Positions 43,957 through 57,170 of a stretch of 64,000 bases of DNA are shown one piece after another. A model generated the notes under the pieces. The model searched no databases and was not told the origin of the DNA. It worked only from the letters and a program-made list of their open reading frames with translations. Origin of the DNA: Dillenia suffruticosa (Eukaryota > Streptophyta > Magnoliopsida > Dilleniales > Dilleniaceae). The DNA lies in the NCBI GenBank assembly GCA_033439265.1, contig JAVTVX010000031.1, forward strand, positions 14,607,001 through 14,671,000, written 5' to 3'. The translations under genes were made by a program, and so were the position numbers. Positions within the stretch are counted from its first letter, which is position 1, and every line of letters starts with the position of its first letter.

Positions 43957-46285
43957 GTCAAACCCAATTTCAAATCCAACCAATTGAATCACAAAACCCC
44001 AATAATCACCAATCCCCAGAACCCTGAATGCAGTTCTACAATAACAGAGAAATACCCTCTACAGTACAATGCCCAAACTGCCTGAAAAGGCTGAAATTTA
44101 CTGTTTTCAATGTATTCCACGTATGACAATCTATCTGCAATTGTCTTACAAGGATTCTAATCAGGGTTAATATTCATGAACGCTAAAATCCCAGCAAAAA
44201 AAGTCTTGATTCAAGAGTTTTAAGTCAACGTCAAAAGTCCTATCTGAAGATGAGGGAAAATGGGGAAGCTAATCCAAAACTTAAAGCTTAGAGACGAAGA
44301 AATCAGACATTACCGTTTTGAAAATTAAGAATGTGAGGGAGAGAGACAGATTTGATAGAGCGGAGGGTAAGGAGTTGAGACTGAGACAGATCTGCAGCAC
44401 CGGAGGACAAGCAGCATAGACAACGCTTGACTCGTCACTCTTTTCTTCTCTTGGAATTTCTTCTATAAGTACACTAATTCCACGAGGTAAACCATCCTTT
44501 TGTAAACTTGAGACAGTAAATTTTATTTACGATTACCCCTTCCTTCAAAGGTTTTTTCTTTTCCCTTTTCCCCCCTCTTTTTTGGGAATCTAGACGATTA
44601 AATTTGATTCATTCGATGAAATTTTAATAATTCAATTTAAATAATTATAATACTTAATCTAAAAGTTTATTTTTTTTATATTTATTTATTTATTTTAATT
44701 TGAATTTAAAATTATGATTAAATAAATCTAATGCTGTGTCACTGGATTAGAAGTACACGTTGTTGGTCTTTTCTTTCACTAGGTGAGAATTGATTGCTCT
44801 CTTCTTTCCATTATCACCCCTACTCAAGAATAATTTGATTTTAAAATAAATAATTCTTGATTAAATTAATAAATGCCAACCTTTTCTTTTGAAAGTATTC
44901 ACATGAGAAATGAATGTAAATCGAACAAAACTGTTAAGTTTTATAAAATAAGTAAAGAGTTGAACTAACCAATATTATTGAAATGTTAACGGATCGTTCA
45001 AATCTCTCTCCCAGTGTGCAGAAGCAAGGACTCGGTTTTCCTTCACTCGACTCATCACTTGTTCAGGTGGTGAGCATGGGTCAGGCCAATCTTGGGCCAA
45101 GTTCAACAGAGAAAATTAGCCCTGCTAAAACTTGGGTCACCAACCCTCGGCTCACTATGCCGATAAATATTTTTGGAATAAATTGTTTTTTTTTGTTGTA
45201 TAGAGATTCGAACATGGAATCTCCAAGTCGAAAAAAAAATTTTAACCACTAGACTATCCTCTTGAACGGAATAAGCTGTTCATTGAAGCTGAAAATTAGC
45301 CCCACTAAAATTTGGACAACACTCGGTGTTTCGGATATAAAGCACATGGACACCTTAAGCAAAATTATCTTTGGAAAAAGAAAGAGGGCAGGGGCAAAGA
45401 AAGGAAGACAAAAAGAGAGTGAATGCTCTTTTGCATAGGATGGGGGAGTTCAAGAAATCGGATAGAAGTAGTTTTTAGGGTAAAGAAGGTCGGAAAAGAA
45501 AGAAACTTGCTCGTATGAAGGTGGAGCTAGTAGGAAGGTGGAGCTAGTAGGAAGGTGGAGTGTTGGAGACCACTCTCCAAAGTCTTGAGCTACAAATGGT
45601 ACATTGGCTGCTTATTTGAATCAGGTATTGGACCAATTCGAATTTTGTGTGTGGTTGTGGTATTTTCAAAGGTTAATAAATTTATTGTAGGTTTTCAGGG
45701 TGATCACTAGAATTTGTTTAGAAATTTAAAGATTGACAAAATATTTTTTTAGAAATTTAAATATTTATTTGGGGTTGGCTTATACTTGGGAAATAGAAGG
45801 ATTATTTTGGCAAACCAAGTTTGCTTCAATGACTTTTATTGTATTTTTTATTTAAAATTATATTTTATTTACAAGTGGACAACTCCATAAATACTCACCT
45901 ATACAATTCTATTAGACACAAAAAATAGAAAGGTTGTCTAGTGTAAAGTGTTGTAGAAAATGTTTTGGGGCTTCATAATTTTCTCTAATTATTCTTGAGG
46001 GCAGAGAGTTTTTTAAGATTCTTGAGACGGTATATGAGGTATTAGGGTTTGGGTGGATTCTCGAACTAAATATTAATACTTGTATTAATTTATTTTCATA
46101 ATAAAAAACTTGAATCTCACGTATGCAAATGGTGCCAATCACATAAAATAATGATCAACTCTTTGTTTATTCATTTGCTTGAATATTACTACAATAATAA
46201 TTTAAATTTTAATCATAATAATTGAAGTCGGTCATTTAAAATATAAATCTGGAGAAAATAAAAAAAATGTATTAACTTAATTTAT
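43957..46285. other. MYND gene leader, then intergenic DNA
   Basis: The leader runs to roughly 44,450. Beyond it the DNA is AT-rich. 44,985-45,320 has short direct repeats (AAAATTAGCCC(T/C)(G/A)CTAAAA at about 45,113 and 45,290). 45,517-45,560 is a 17-bp tandem repeat (GAAGGTGGAGCTAGTAG, two and a half copies). No gene seen. Confidence 0.5.
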
Positions 46286-48570
46286 GCGGTTCTTCTACGC
46301 CACTCAATCCCATTCAAGACCATCCATTCTCTAAATCCTTAACTATTATGTTTTTACAAATACTTTTGTATCCAAATTTTTAACGGTTTTTCTTTATATT
46401 TTATTAAATTTTCTATATTTAGATTTTTTATCCTCCTAACGGTTCATTTTTAGATATTTATTATATATGTTCAAACCATCTCAGACGATACTCTTGTATT
46501 TTATTCATAATTGAACTAACTCCTAATTTATTACGAATTTTTTCATTTCTAATTTTATTTTTTTTAATTTTACCACACATCTACCTAAATATTTTTATTT
46601 TTACTACAATCATTTTCTATTCTTGTTATTATTTAATAATTTAACACTCAGTGTCATACAATAGTATAATTTTTATTGCTATTCTATAGAACTTTTCCTT
46701 CAAATGCAATGGTTTTGTGCAATCATAAAAAAATTATAGATGTCTTTCTCCATTTTATCCAACTCGTTTGAATCATATGATTCACATCTCTATTTATATT
46801 CCATCGTTTTGAATTATAGAAGCAAAATATCTAAAATATTTATTTTTTAGTATATTTTTCTTCTAACCTAATCATTTCTCCGTTATCCTAATAATTATCG
46901 CTAAACCAACATCTCATATACTCAATTTTCAATCTGCTTAATTTAAATTCTCTGCATTTTAGTGTAATTTTCCATAACTCTACTTTAACACTAATACCCA
47001 CTTTAGTTTTATCAACAATATTATATCATCTGTAAAAAAATATATACTATGGTATCTTTTTTTGAATATTTTTGTAATTTCATCTATCACTATTGTAAAA
47101 ATGATTGACTTAATATCGAGTTTTGTTGGAGCTCAATATTAAGAGAGAATTTATCGTTCAAACCCCCACAAGTTTTTACATTAATTATAGGTTTTTCATA
47201 CATATCTTTAATAAATTTAATATATTTTAAGAAAATCTCTTTTTTAATCGGAGTCTTCCACAATACGTCTCTAGAAATTTTATCATATGTTTTTTTATAA
47301 ATTAGTGAATACCACATGTAGGTCTCTCTTATGTGTTTTATATGTATCCATCAAATGACTTTATAAGTAAATTGTTTTCATAGTAAATCTTTCTGACATA
47401 AATTTAAATTAATTTTGGAACACATTTTTATTCAATCTCAATCTATATTTTATCACTCTCTCCCTTAATTTTATGGTATGACTCATAAGTTTAATTTTTC
47501 TATAATTACAGTAATTTTATATGTCTTATTTATTATTATATAGTGTTACAAGTATATTCTCTTTTTATATTTGGAATATTTTCTTGATTTGTCAAATTTT
47601 TTTAACACGATGCATTAACATTACTATATCAAATTCACTCAAATATTTCCATACTTCAATGTGGATGCCATCAGATCTTATAATTTTATTATTTTTCATT
47701 CTTTTTAAGATCTCTTAACTTCAAGATGACGAATTTTACGTTTAAAATTTCTATAAATGTCTTCTACATATATTTCGATATTTTTTATATCTATTGTATT
47801 CTTAGTATTAAAGAAATTATCAAAATAGTATCTCTAACGTTTTCTTATGTGTTTATTCCTTATAAATATATTATTGATTTTACTCTTAATGCACCTAATA
47901 CTATTTAGTCTCCAGTCTCTTGTATAATTTTTTATATATTTTATCCTTTGATTCGTAAATAATCTTTTTTATTTTTTTTAACACTTTTATATTTTTCGTA
48001 TATATCACTATTACTATTACTTTTAAAGTTTTTATAACACTTTCATTTAATTTACAAAATAGTTTATATTTTCTCATCCACCATCATGACTTCTGTCTAT
48101 TGGAGCTCGACCATTAGATACTCTAAAACTCTCCCTATCTATATTTTTAATATTAGTATACATCTCTTTCCATATTATTTCTAGATCATCATTAGTAAAC
48201 CAATTTATTATTTGAATTAATTTGTCTTTAAAAGATGTTACTTTTTTTTTTTTCAGATTCTACCACTTAATTCTTGATTTCATAAATAGGCGAGACTCCT
48301 TTCATTTTTTAAGTACATATACATCTAAAACTAAAAATTTATGCTAAGTCGCTGCTTTTTTTCTTGATATAATTTTGTAATCCTTATAAATCATTCTATC
48401 ACTCATCTTGGTGAAAAAGAAATTTATTTGATTGATATTCGACTCAGAAACAATGTGGATATTATTGGATATTATTTGACCGGCATTCATTTGCTCGGAT
48501 ATTATTGGATTTATTCCTAGCATGTTGATATCAAAATCTTGCCAATTTTTAAGATATTTTAAATTCAATG
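46286..48570 (-). pseudogene. RTE-type LINE, 5'-truncated and decayed
   Basis: Translated in shifting minus frames, it shows the order of plant RTE elements. The end of the endonuclease comes first (INQINFFFTKMSDRMIYKDY, then HKFLVLDVYV, about 48,460-48,310). Reverse transcriptase is next (KKTYDKISRDVLWK, KFIKDMYEKPIINVKTCGG, about 47,310-47,155). The conserved tail is last (IRNKLGVSSIMNKIQEYRLR, then WFEHIY, about 46,550-46,440). Many stops and A/T-biased substitutions show it is old. The 5' endonuclease half is missing. Confidence 0.75.
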
Positions 48571-51200
48571 TTCTAAACTAGACATTTTATAATTGAAAAT
48601 ACATCCTAATATACAATCAAAACAAATTCTTTAAAGTCTTATTATAGTAAACTCTCCATAAATTAGGAAATTAGTAGACTACAGAATATAAAACCAAAAT
48701 TATTGAGATTCTCAATTGATTTTCTCCAAAAGAAATAACTTTTTTCATTTATTTATATGTTTCTAACGTAGATTTTGAGACCAATAGATAACTGATTTTG
48801 TAGGAAAAATGTTAAATTTTTTAACGAAAACTTGAGTTTAAATTTTAAGAATAAAAAAAATTACGATAAAAGAGTTCTCCATATAGAACATTTGATAATA
48901 GACTAAATTAGATTACTTAGAGTATAATTCTAAATACCGGTTAGTTAAGCATAAAAATATATATATATAAGAATAAAGATTTTGAGAATTCTTCATTTTT
49001 CCACGGGTCATAATTAGCAACAATTGCTCTTCATTGGGCAAACTTAATTGCCAATTGAACCTTTTCCCATCAAACCTCATTGTCTTCTGCCCAGTGAAGA
49101 AGACAGAAGGGGAGAGAGGTATCAGAATAAAGAATAGATAATGGAGCTGAAAAGGGCATTCAGTGTCGCGTTCAAAGTCCTTAAAACCTTTTCAATTCCA
49201 AAGAGTACTTCATTAGGCCAGGCCAATGGAGATGGAGTGGAGAATGCTATTTAGCTTTTAGTAACTTACAAAAATAAAATAATAAAAAAGCTAAGAAGTT
49301 TTCTCTCAACTTGCAGATCGATCATTTTCTCATTTGGTGCATCCATTTTCTCCCTTCTTGTTTTTCTCTTATCTTTGTCTCTTTTCTCAACCGATAATAT
49401 TTCCCTTTTATACTCAAATCATGTTTCTCTCTAACCTCTCTTTCTACGTCTTCTCTATCTATTATCTTTTTCCTTTTTCATCGCCAATCTACATACCAAT
49501 GTTTTCTCTTTTCGTTGTTTTTTCTTAGTTTTCTTTATTTTCCTTTGTTCTTCACACAAAGACATTCAGAGAATTTGAGCTCTACCATGAACAAAAACAA
49601 AGATTAAAAAAAATAGAGAGAGAGAGGAAAACTAAAAGAAGAGGTATTTTTGTTGCACGTCCTAGCCATATGAGTATTTTTGTTCGATTAGAAAATATCT
49701 CAAACCACCGATAAATTATAATTAACCGAACACGTTCTCTTTTTTTTTTTTATGAAAATATAAGATTCGAAAGTCCTAATTTTTTTTTTTTTGTGGGTGA
49801 AGAGAGAAAGAAACAAAGCGCAAAACAACACAGGGCTCACCGGGCCGGGAAGACACAAGCTCCTTGGCCCCCAAAACCCCTTCTATATATGAAAAGAAAG
49901 AAAGATAGAAAATGTCTCAAACTTAATAAAATCCAAGGGCCATGAATAATCGGAGGGAAAATCAATTTTTATTTCTAATCGAAATCGTCAAATTGGTAAA
50001 AGAAATTTTGCCAAAAGAAACTAATGATACATCTTGTAATCCCTGCAATTTTAGTCCCTTGGAGAGTGTATTGACTGAACATAACCAATTGGGTCCGAAG
50101 AAGAAATTAAAAATTTGTGTTAAGTTTTTCTTTTTTTTTTTTAAATAAAATTTGAGTTTGATATTAAAAATTGAATTAAATTAGCCTATCTTAATGAAGA
50201 AAAAAGACAAAGCATGCCTCCGGTTTGGAACCACGTGGTCTGGCGGGGGCGCCGCCTCAAAATTAATAATTTATTTCTGCATCTATTAGTTAATTTAACT
50301 TTTTGACTAGTCATATTTTCTTTTAATTATATTTTATAATTATTTCAAAAAAAAATTAACTATTAATATTAAAAGAAACCAACTATTGGATCATTTTTTT
50401 TATATTATATTAATTTATATTTAAAATCATATTTTAATTAATTCGATTTGAAACTTACAGTGATCCATATAAAAAGATTATTCTTCCAATATAATCTGCT
50501 CTATACTCAAGTTGTAAGTTAAATTTAAGATTTTAATTAAGAGATTTAACGTCACATTTTATTAAATTAATTGATTGTTATTTTAATTTTATTCTTTCGA
50601 TTGTTTATTATGTCAGCTATTATTTTGTTATTTTGAAATCAAAATCTATATAAGTTTTGAATTTTACTTGTGAAATTTCAAATTATCAAGTTTATTTTTC
50701 AATCTTTACAATAATTTTTTATATTAATATTGATATATGAAATGTTAATTAGTTTACGATCGATAATAATTTATTCATATATTTTTTCTATATTATTATT
50801 GTTGTCTTTTGCTTATGTCACTATGGTCATGAAATTTAAAATTATCATTTCATTATTTACATTTTAAATGTTTAAAAAATGAAATTTAAAACTATATATA
50901 TTTTTTTAGAAAATAGTTAAAATTCAGAAACAGGATAAATATAACATATAATTTAGGTCAAAGGATATATATAATTAAAAAAGAATTAGGTTGCAGGACA
51001 GATATAATTTTGCTTTTATTTTGGCATCAGAAAACTGGATTTTATAGACTATAAGGAGTCTGATAGGTATGAGATATTTATTTTTTATTTTATTTTATTG
51101 AGATTAATTATTTATTTTAAATTATAATTAATATACAGATTGAATTAGAAACTTCTATATTTAATCCCCCACGAAAATAGGGGAGAAAAAAAATCTGACC
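48571..51200. other. AT-rich intergenic DNA upstream of the RBP45-like gene
   Basis: 49,310-49,560 is strongly pyrimidine-rich. The rest is AT-rich with A or T runs. Short frames at 49,334 and 49,942 have no family features. No gene seen. Confidence 0.5.
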
Positions 51201-51207
51201 TTTTACG

Positions 51208-51341
51208 CTCTCTCTCTCTCTCTCTCTCTAAAAATCTGACACCGTTCCCAAGACAGGCCCAAGACCTTACCTTTATAACACTCGGCCTCTCGATCGAGAA
51301 GAACTCTCTAGGGTTAGGGTTTCTTCTCCGCACGAGATCCG

Positions 51342-51382
<41 letters not shown>
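51208..51382. repeat. two (CT)n tracts in the RBP45-like 5' leader
   Basis: CT runs at about 51,209-51,229 and 51,350-51,380, the second ending 27 bp before the ATG. Pyrimidine-rich leaders of this kind are common in plant genes; on the minus strand they create Arg/Glu-repeat frames that are not genes. Confidence 0.8.
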
Positions 51383-51384
<2 letters not shown>

Positions 51385-51408
51385 GGGCTTACACTTCACA
51401 CTGAGAGA

Positions 51409-54400
51409 ATGATGCAACCAGGAGCAAACGTAGTTCCATCACCATTGGTTCCTCCAGCAATGGATCATCAAAACCCACCTCCACAACAACCACCACCGCA
51501 ACCCTTCCAGTACTCTCAACATCAACAGCAGCCATGGATGATGATGCCTCCACAGCAGCAGCAGCAGCCCCAACAGCCACCTCCACAACAGTATCAACAA
51601 CAACCCCAGCAGCCTAATCCCTATATGTATAACTGGTACTCTCAAGCGCCACCGCCGCCGCCGCCGCCGCAGCTTCAGCAGCAGCCAGCTCCGGCTCAGC
51701 CGCAGCAGCAGCAAGTGGCGGTGCAAGGGTGGGGCACTGCTGCTTCCCAGTCGGCTTCTGCCGATGAGGTTCGCACTCTTTGGATCGGTGATTTGCAGTA
51801 CTGGATGGATGAGACTTATATCTATAATTGCTTTGCTCATACTGGAGAGGTAACAGCTCTCTTTCTCTTTCGGTCTTGTTGTTTTATGTTGTTCGCGCAG
51901 TGATTCTTGTGTAGTGATTATAAGTCTTGTTCTTGCTATGGTTGATATTCAAGCTTTAAAGTGTTCAAGAATCAAATTCTTGTTCTTTACGCAGAACTGA
52001 TTGCGTAAAAGGTGTTGTATAAGTTGAGCAACAAGCTGCACTTCCTGGTGGTCTTGGGTTAGTGAATTAGGGATTCTCTGTAATGGGTATAATGGTAAAT
52101 TGTGACCCTAGCAAGGGTATTGTATTTGATCTCATGTTCTTGTTTGTGTAATTGGTCTATGGCTAGTTAATTGTAATGGCATTCCCAGGACTTTAGTAGT
52201 TTGTGGCCTAGCGTGTCGCTTCTATGCATTGCTAATATATGCATGTATTTTTTCTGTTCTGCAGAGGCCGGAAACCCTAATGGTTTCAAAGAGGGAGGGA
52301 GGGGTTTTTTTTTTTTTTTTGAATTAAACATTATTTAATTGTGCTTAATGTGTTTGTTAAAAGGTGTTGTTGAAGTGTTACATGGAACCTTCTTGTTTCA
52401 TGTCCAGGTTTCTAATGTGAAGATTATCCGCAACAAAGTAACTCAGCAGTCCGAGGGTTATGGCTTTGTCGAGTTTGTGAATCGGGCTGCTGCAGAAAGA
52501 ACTCTGCAGACATACAATGGTACCTTGATGCCCAACGTTGAACAGAATTTCAGATTGAACTGGGCGTCTTTCAGTGGGGGTGAGAAGCGTACTGACGATG
52601 GCCCTGACTATACTATTTTTGTGGGAGACTTGGCGGCCGATGTCACAGATTACTTGCTGCAAGAAACATTCAGGGTTAACTATCCTTCAGTCAAGGGTGC
52701 TAAAGTTGTTACCGACAGGGTCACTGGCCGTACAAAGGGTTATGGTTTTGTTAGGTTTGGAGATGAATCTGAACAGAAACGTGCTATGACCGAGATGAAT
52801 GGGATGTACTGTTCTTCAAGGCCCATGCGCATTGGTCCTGCTGCCAATAAGAAGGCTGTGGGAGGTCAGCAATACATAAAAGGTATGTTCTTTTCATCAC
52901 ATGTGCACCACCCTTTTTTTATCAGAATTATTTTCATGTGATAGTCACCAGTAGTTGCAAGCAACTTTTATTAGTTGTTTTTTGTGCTGATGTCTTGAAT
53001 TTTGTACTTTTCTGTTGAAAGGTGAATTAGGTATAACTTGTCATTCTCTTGATATCAAGCTGGTTGAACATTTTCATCAAGTTCTTTTTTGTTACGGTCA
53101 TGCTCTTGAGGACTCGTGGTTTACAGAGTCTTTTCCTTCACGCGATTTCCTTACAGAAAGTTACTGGAAAAATTAAGATTTGTTAAAATATTGAGAAATG
53201 CAAAATCTTATGAAACTCCTGTTATCTCAAAGCAGGATCTCAGGATGCTCTATGATTTAGAGGCCTGGAACTGATATCAGCCGAAATGGTTACCTTTTAG
53301 TTCGTGGCCTCACCTAGGTCAGTTTTCCTGTTCATGCGGTAAATTTTAAATTTTCACCATCAATTCAGTTTCGGTGGCACTTTTTGCTACATTTCTCGAA
53401 TTATTTCCAGCTCCTTTACTTTATGGAGATGTCAGTGAAGTTACTTCTTTGGTTACATATATTGCTTTCAACCAAGTTTTCATGTCAGCATTCCTTTGTT
53501 ACTTGTATATGCTGGTCCGAATACTTTTTCATTTCTGTGGTTTCTCTTGGTTCCCGAAGAGGTCAATACAAATTGCTGCAACCCAAAATCCTTCATAGCA
53601 GTTCTGTTTTTTTCCCTTGGTTCATAGAAGTTCCATGTTCCCCCGGGGGGGCATTTTTGTTTCTTAGTTTTATGTCTTTTTTTGTGTTTTCTCTTTCATA
53701 GAACTTCCCATTGGTCACTTGTGTTCCTGAAATATGGTTTATTTATATTCCTATTAAGGTTCCCAATTTATTTTCTTGCTGAAATCTGGTCCATATTACG
53801 CAGTTTCTTTTGTTATTGTGCAAAGACAAGCATGGCTGGGCACTGGCGGTAGCCTTCCTCATTGTCACAGTCCGAACCCTTATGATTCTGTGTACAAAGT
53901 AAATTTAATTCTAGGTCTTTCATGTGAGTGGGAAATATTTGAATCCAGGCTTACTGCATTTGATCTGCATGGTGATGATGTTTACCTCACCTTGTCTTCT
54001 ACAACTATCAAGAGAAACAAAATATGCTTCCTGTTAATTGCTAAGTCAATGTGGATGCCCTTGATGCTTTATTTTGGAACAGGTTCATTTACTAGCATAT
54101 GAACTTGTGTGCTTTTCCCTTTCCTGTTTCTCTTTTTAAATTATGTATTATTGGCAATGACTATAAAGTTGCTTTATTTTTTCCCCAATTCTGACTAGTG
54201 CTGGACACAAGATGAGTTGGATAGTTGCCTTCAGTGTTTGGTATGTAGTCTGATACAAGTTTCAGCGAACTACATTTATAAAAGGGTCTTGTTGACAGGG
54301 TGCTTGCTGAGCACTTGTTGAGTCACCTTATCCAAATAAATGATTTTTAGTAACAGTAATCACTCATTCCTAATACACGCTTTTTAACATTCCTTAGATG

Positions 54401-56104
54401 AGTAAATATAGAATCAGGGAATAATTTTAAATAGAAACACACCTAATAAAATTTCTTAACCAGAGTCTGAAGGGCATCTGTGAACATTTTCCTTCATTAA
54501 AAATATATGAAATTTCGAGATATATAAGCCCCTGGATTTAAGTCAAATGAATGTTTGCGGTCTATTACATCTATATAAGCATGCTAAGATAGGTTGATGA
54601 TCCAAAATTGGTTTCAAGAAATATATATATTTTCATGATACTCGAGGTTTTTGTTTTGTTTTCCACATGGAGTCGTGTGCACATTTCAAAGTTAAGGAAA
54701 GTCAAGTATTTAAGCTTGCTGTTGTCACATGTGACTGTAAAGACCTTATCCCATTTCCTTTGTTAACATTATCGCTTGTGGCTGTTTTCAATATGTTTGG
54801 TACTAACTACATGCATTCCCTGATATTGCTGGACAAAGCTGTGCTGCAAGGGTTCTAACCTCGTGATCCATTTTCTCTTGTACTGATTTGGATCTGTGAC
54901 CCAAGTTCATATTATTCCCACAATTTATTTCATTTCATTTTATTGTTTCATGCAGCTTCCTACCAGAATAACCAAGACAGTCAAAGCGAGAGCGATCCAA
55001 ATAATACAACTGTCAGTACCTTATTAAAATGTAAAAGCTTGTTTTACTATGGTTCCTCTGGCCACGTGCTTATAATGATTTTTACTGCAGATATTTGTTG
55101 GTGGATTAGATTCCAATGTTACAGATGACCAGTTAAAACAATTGTTCAGCAAGTATGGTGAATTGGTTCATGTCAAAATACCTCAGGGCAAGAGATGTGG
55201 TTTTGTTCAGTTTGCTGACCGGTAAGCTAATTGGCTTTCTTTATTTACAGATCCCATGAGATTGGACTACTAACTCATCTAATCTGTGGTATTTCTCATA
55301 TGCATCAGGAGTTGTGCAGAGGAGGCATTGCGGATGTTGAATGGAACTCTGTTAGGGGGACAGAATATTCGCCTTTCATGGGGCCGTAGTCCTTCAAACA
55401 AGCAGGTTATTAATATCGTGTTGCTTATTTTTCCTGCCTTCTGCATGTTAGTTCACATTTTTGTATGCATATTGACAAATCTGGTTTGCTGGATTTTTCC
55501 AGCCTCAAATTGATGCGAGCCAGTACAATGGTGGGTCTTATGGGTATGCTGCTGGATATGATCAGTATGGCTATGCCCAAGCTGCTCAAGATCCCAATAT
55601 GTACTATGGAGGTTACCCCGGTTATGGAAATTATATGCAACCACAGCCACAGCAGCCACAGCAGGTAGTATTTAAATTGAAGACCGCTTGTCAGCTTTTC
55701 CTTATTATTATTATTTTTTTCCTATTTGGGGTTATGCACAAGTTTTGTCTTTTATATTCTTTGGTGCATGCCAGAGTGAAAGGAGAGTAAATCAAATGCC
55801 TAGTGCTTGCGTTCTACAACAGGCTTAATACCCTTATAAGTCTCTATAATGTCAACATTTACTGTACCATTGGTACCATTGGTTGAAATGCTAGAATCCA
55901 CCATCTTTTCCGTTGAATCATGGCATGGTGCTGCCCTTTGATAACGGAAACTTCTCACTATACTTATTTCGAGCTTCCTCTGGAATTGTGGATATTTTGC
56001 TTTAAAAAAAAATCTTTTGGGAATATAGCAAGATTTTATTCTGATTGGTTATGTTTCTCTTGTTCAGTGATGTGTTTAGCATGCAGGCAGTTGGGCACAA
56101 CTAA
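51409..56104 (+). CDS. RBP45: RBP45/RBP47-like three-RRM RNA-binding protein
   Basis: A nuclear oligouridylate/poly(A)-RNA-binding hnRNP-like protein. Seven exons (51,409-51,849, 52,408-52,882, 54,956-55,011, 55,091-55,221, 55,309-55,405, 55,503-55,664, 56,087-56,104) join in phases 0, 1, 0, 2, 0 and 0 to about 459 residues. Residues 1-115 are Gln/Pro-rich, as in the family. RRM1 starts LWIGDLQYWMDETYIYNCF and is split by intron 1, continuing SEGYGFVEF. RRM2 is YTIFVGDLAADVTD with KGYGFVRFGDE. RRM3 is IFVGGLDSNVTDDQL with KRCGFVQFADR. The C-terminus is Tyr/Gly/Gln-rich. All RNP1 and RNP2 motifs are intact. RRM1 wording favours RBP45 over RBP47. The last exon (AVGHN then stop) is the weakest call; using the AG four bases later gives a 10-residue end instead. 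Confidence 0.88.
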
Positions 56105-57170
56105 GGCTAGTGACATGCAATAGATGTGCTGAAGCTTGTTTGGTCATTTGGGGGAAGCATCGTCTTCTTGCTGCTGGCACCTCAAGTTACATGTTCAGTC
56201 CCATTAGATTGGTAGGTTCACTCAGAAGCTGTCCGAGGGAAATTTTCTTGCCTACTCCCAACTTTTGGGCCATTTTTTTTCTTTCTTCTGAAGTTTGTGA
56301 GGTTACTTTAGTTTTATGTCCTAGATGTAATGTGTTCCCCGTGCTTGAGAGTGGTGTAAGTTGATGAAACTCTGAATGACCATCTAATACTTGATGCTAG
56401 TTATTAATCTTATGCTTTCCTGTTTAAGCACTTTATTACTTTTTAGATATAACCTTTGTTTGGATCTGCATTCTTATTCTAGCCATGGGGCCTTTGCTCA
56501 TAGTTTGTCTTTTTTTTTTTAAAGGTTAAGCTTGCTTGCAAAACTTAAGGTAGCTTTGCCTTTATTATAGTCATGGAGAGGTTTCCTTGGCATTTTGTCA
56601 GTCAAATTTCTTCCCGAGTTCTGCGAAGAAATGAATAGAGGGCAATGTCCAAATAAAGGGGCCTAATGAGCATTTCATGTCTCTAAAGGGGCAGCAAATT
56701 TGGTCTCTTTCTGTTTTGGTTGAACTAGTCTGTAACATACGATCTGAGTATATTTTGTATCCTTTCCCTTATTCCCATACCCCAACCCCTCAAACTAATC
56801 ATAGGAGACAAACTTAAGCTCAAACATATCTGATTCGTTATTCCAATTAGTTTGACTCATAAGCCATTCTCCATTAATCTAAGAGACTGCTAAAGTTCAG
56901 AAGCGAGTTCTAGCCCCCTAAACAATGTTTTGACCAGGGATGACTTAAAAGTCTCAGTCTTATCTGATTTATCTACATGGGACCTAGCATATTCATGAAA
57001 ATTCTTCTTATTGTGACTTATTAGCAGAATTGAACTCACACACCCACACACCCCCTCACCCACTAGATTTACAGTCGAAACTTAGCATATACCAAAACTG
57101 AAACCATTTATTTCCCAGACATGCTCAAATTGTAAATGATTGAAACTAGCCTGGTCCTAAAGCCTACCTA
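56105..57170. other. RBP45-like 3' UTR and spacer
   Basis: The 3' UTR probably ends by about 56,450. The remainder holds no gene that I can support. The MED21 remnant's last exon (expected motif LKKPD) is not found here. Confidence 0.45.

Noticed and set aside
47521-47908. Ile/Tyr/Phe-rich frames that resemble membrane proteins
   Set aside because: They are antisense to the decayed AT-rich LINE and have no independent support.
51145-51417. Minus-strand frame with Arg/Glu repeats
   Set aside because: It is the reverse of the (CT)n leader of the RBP45-like gene.
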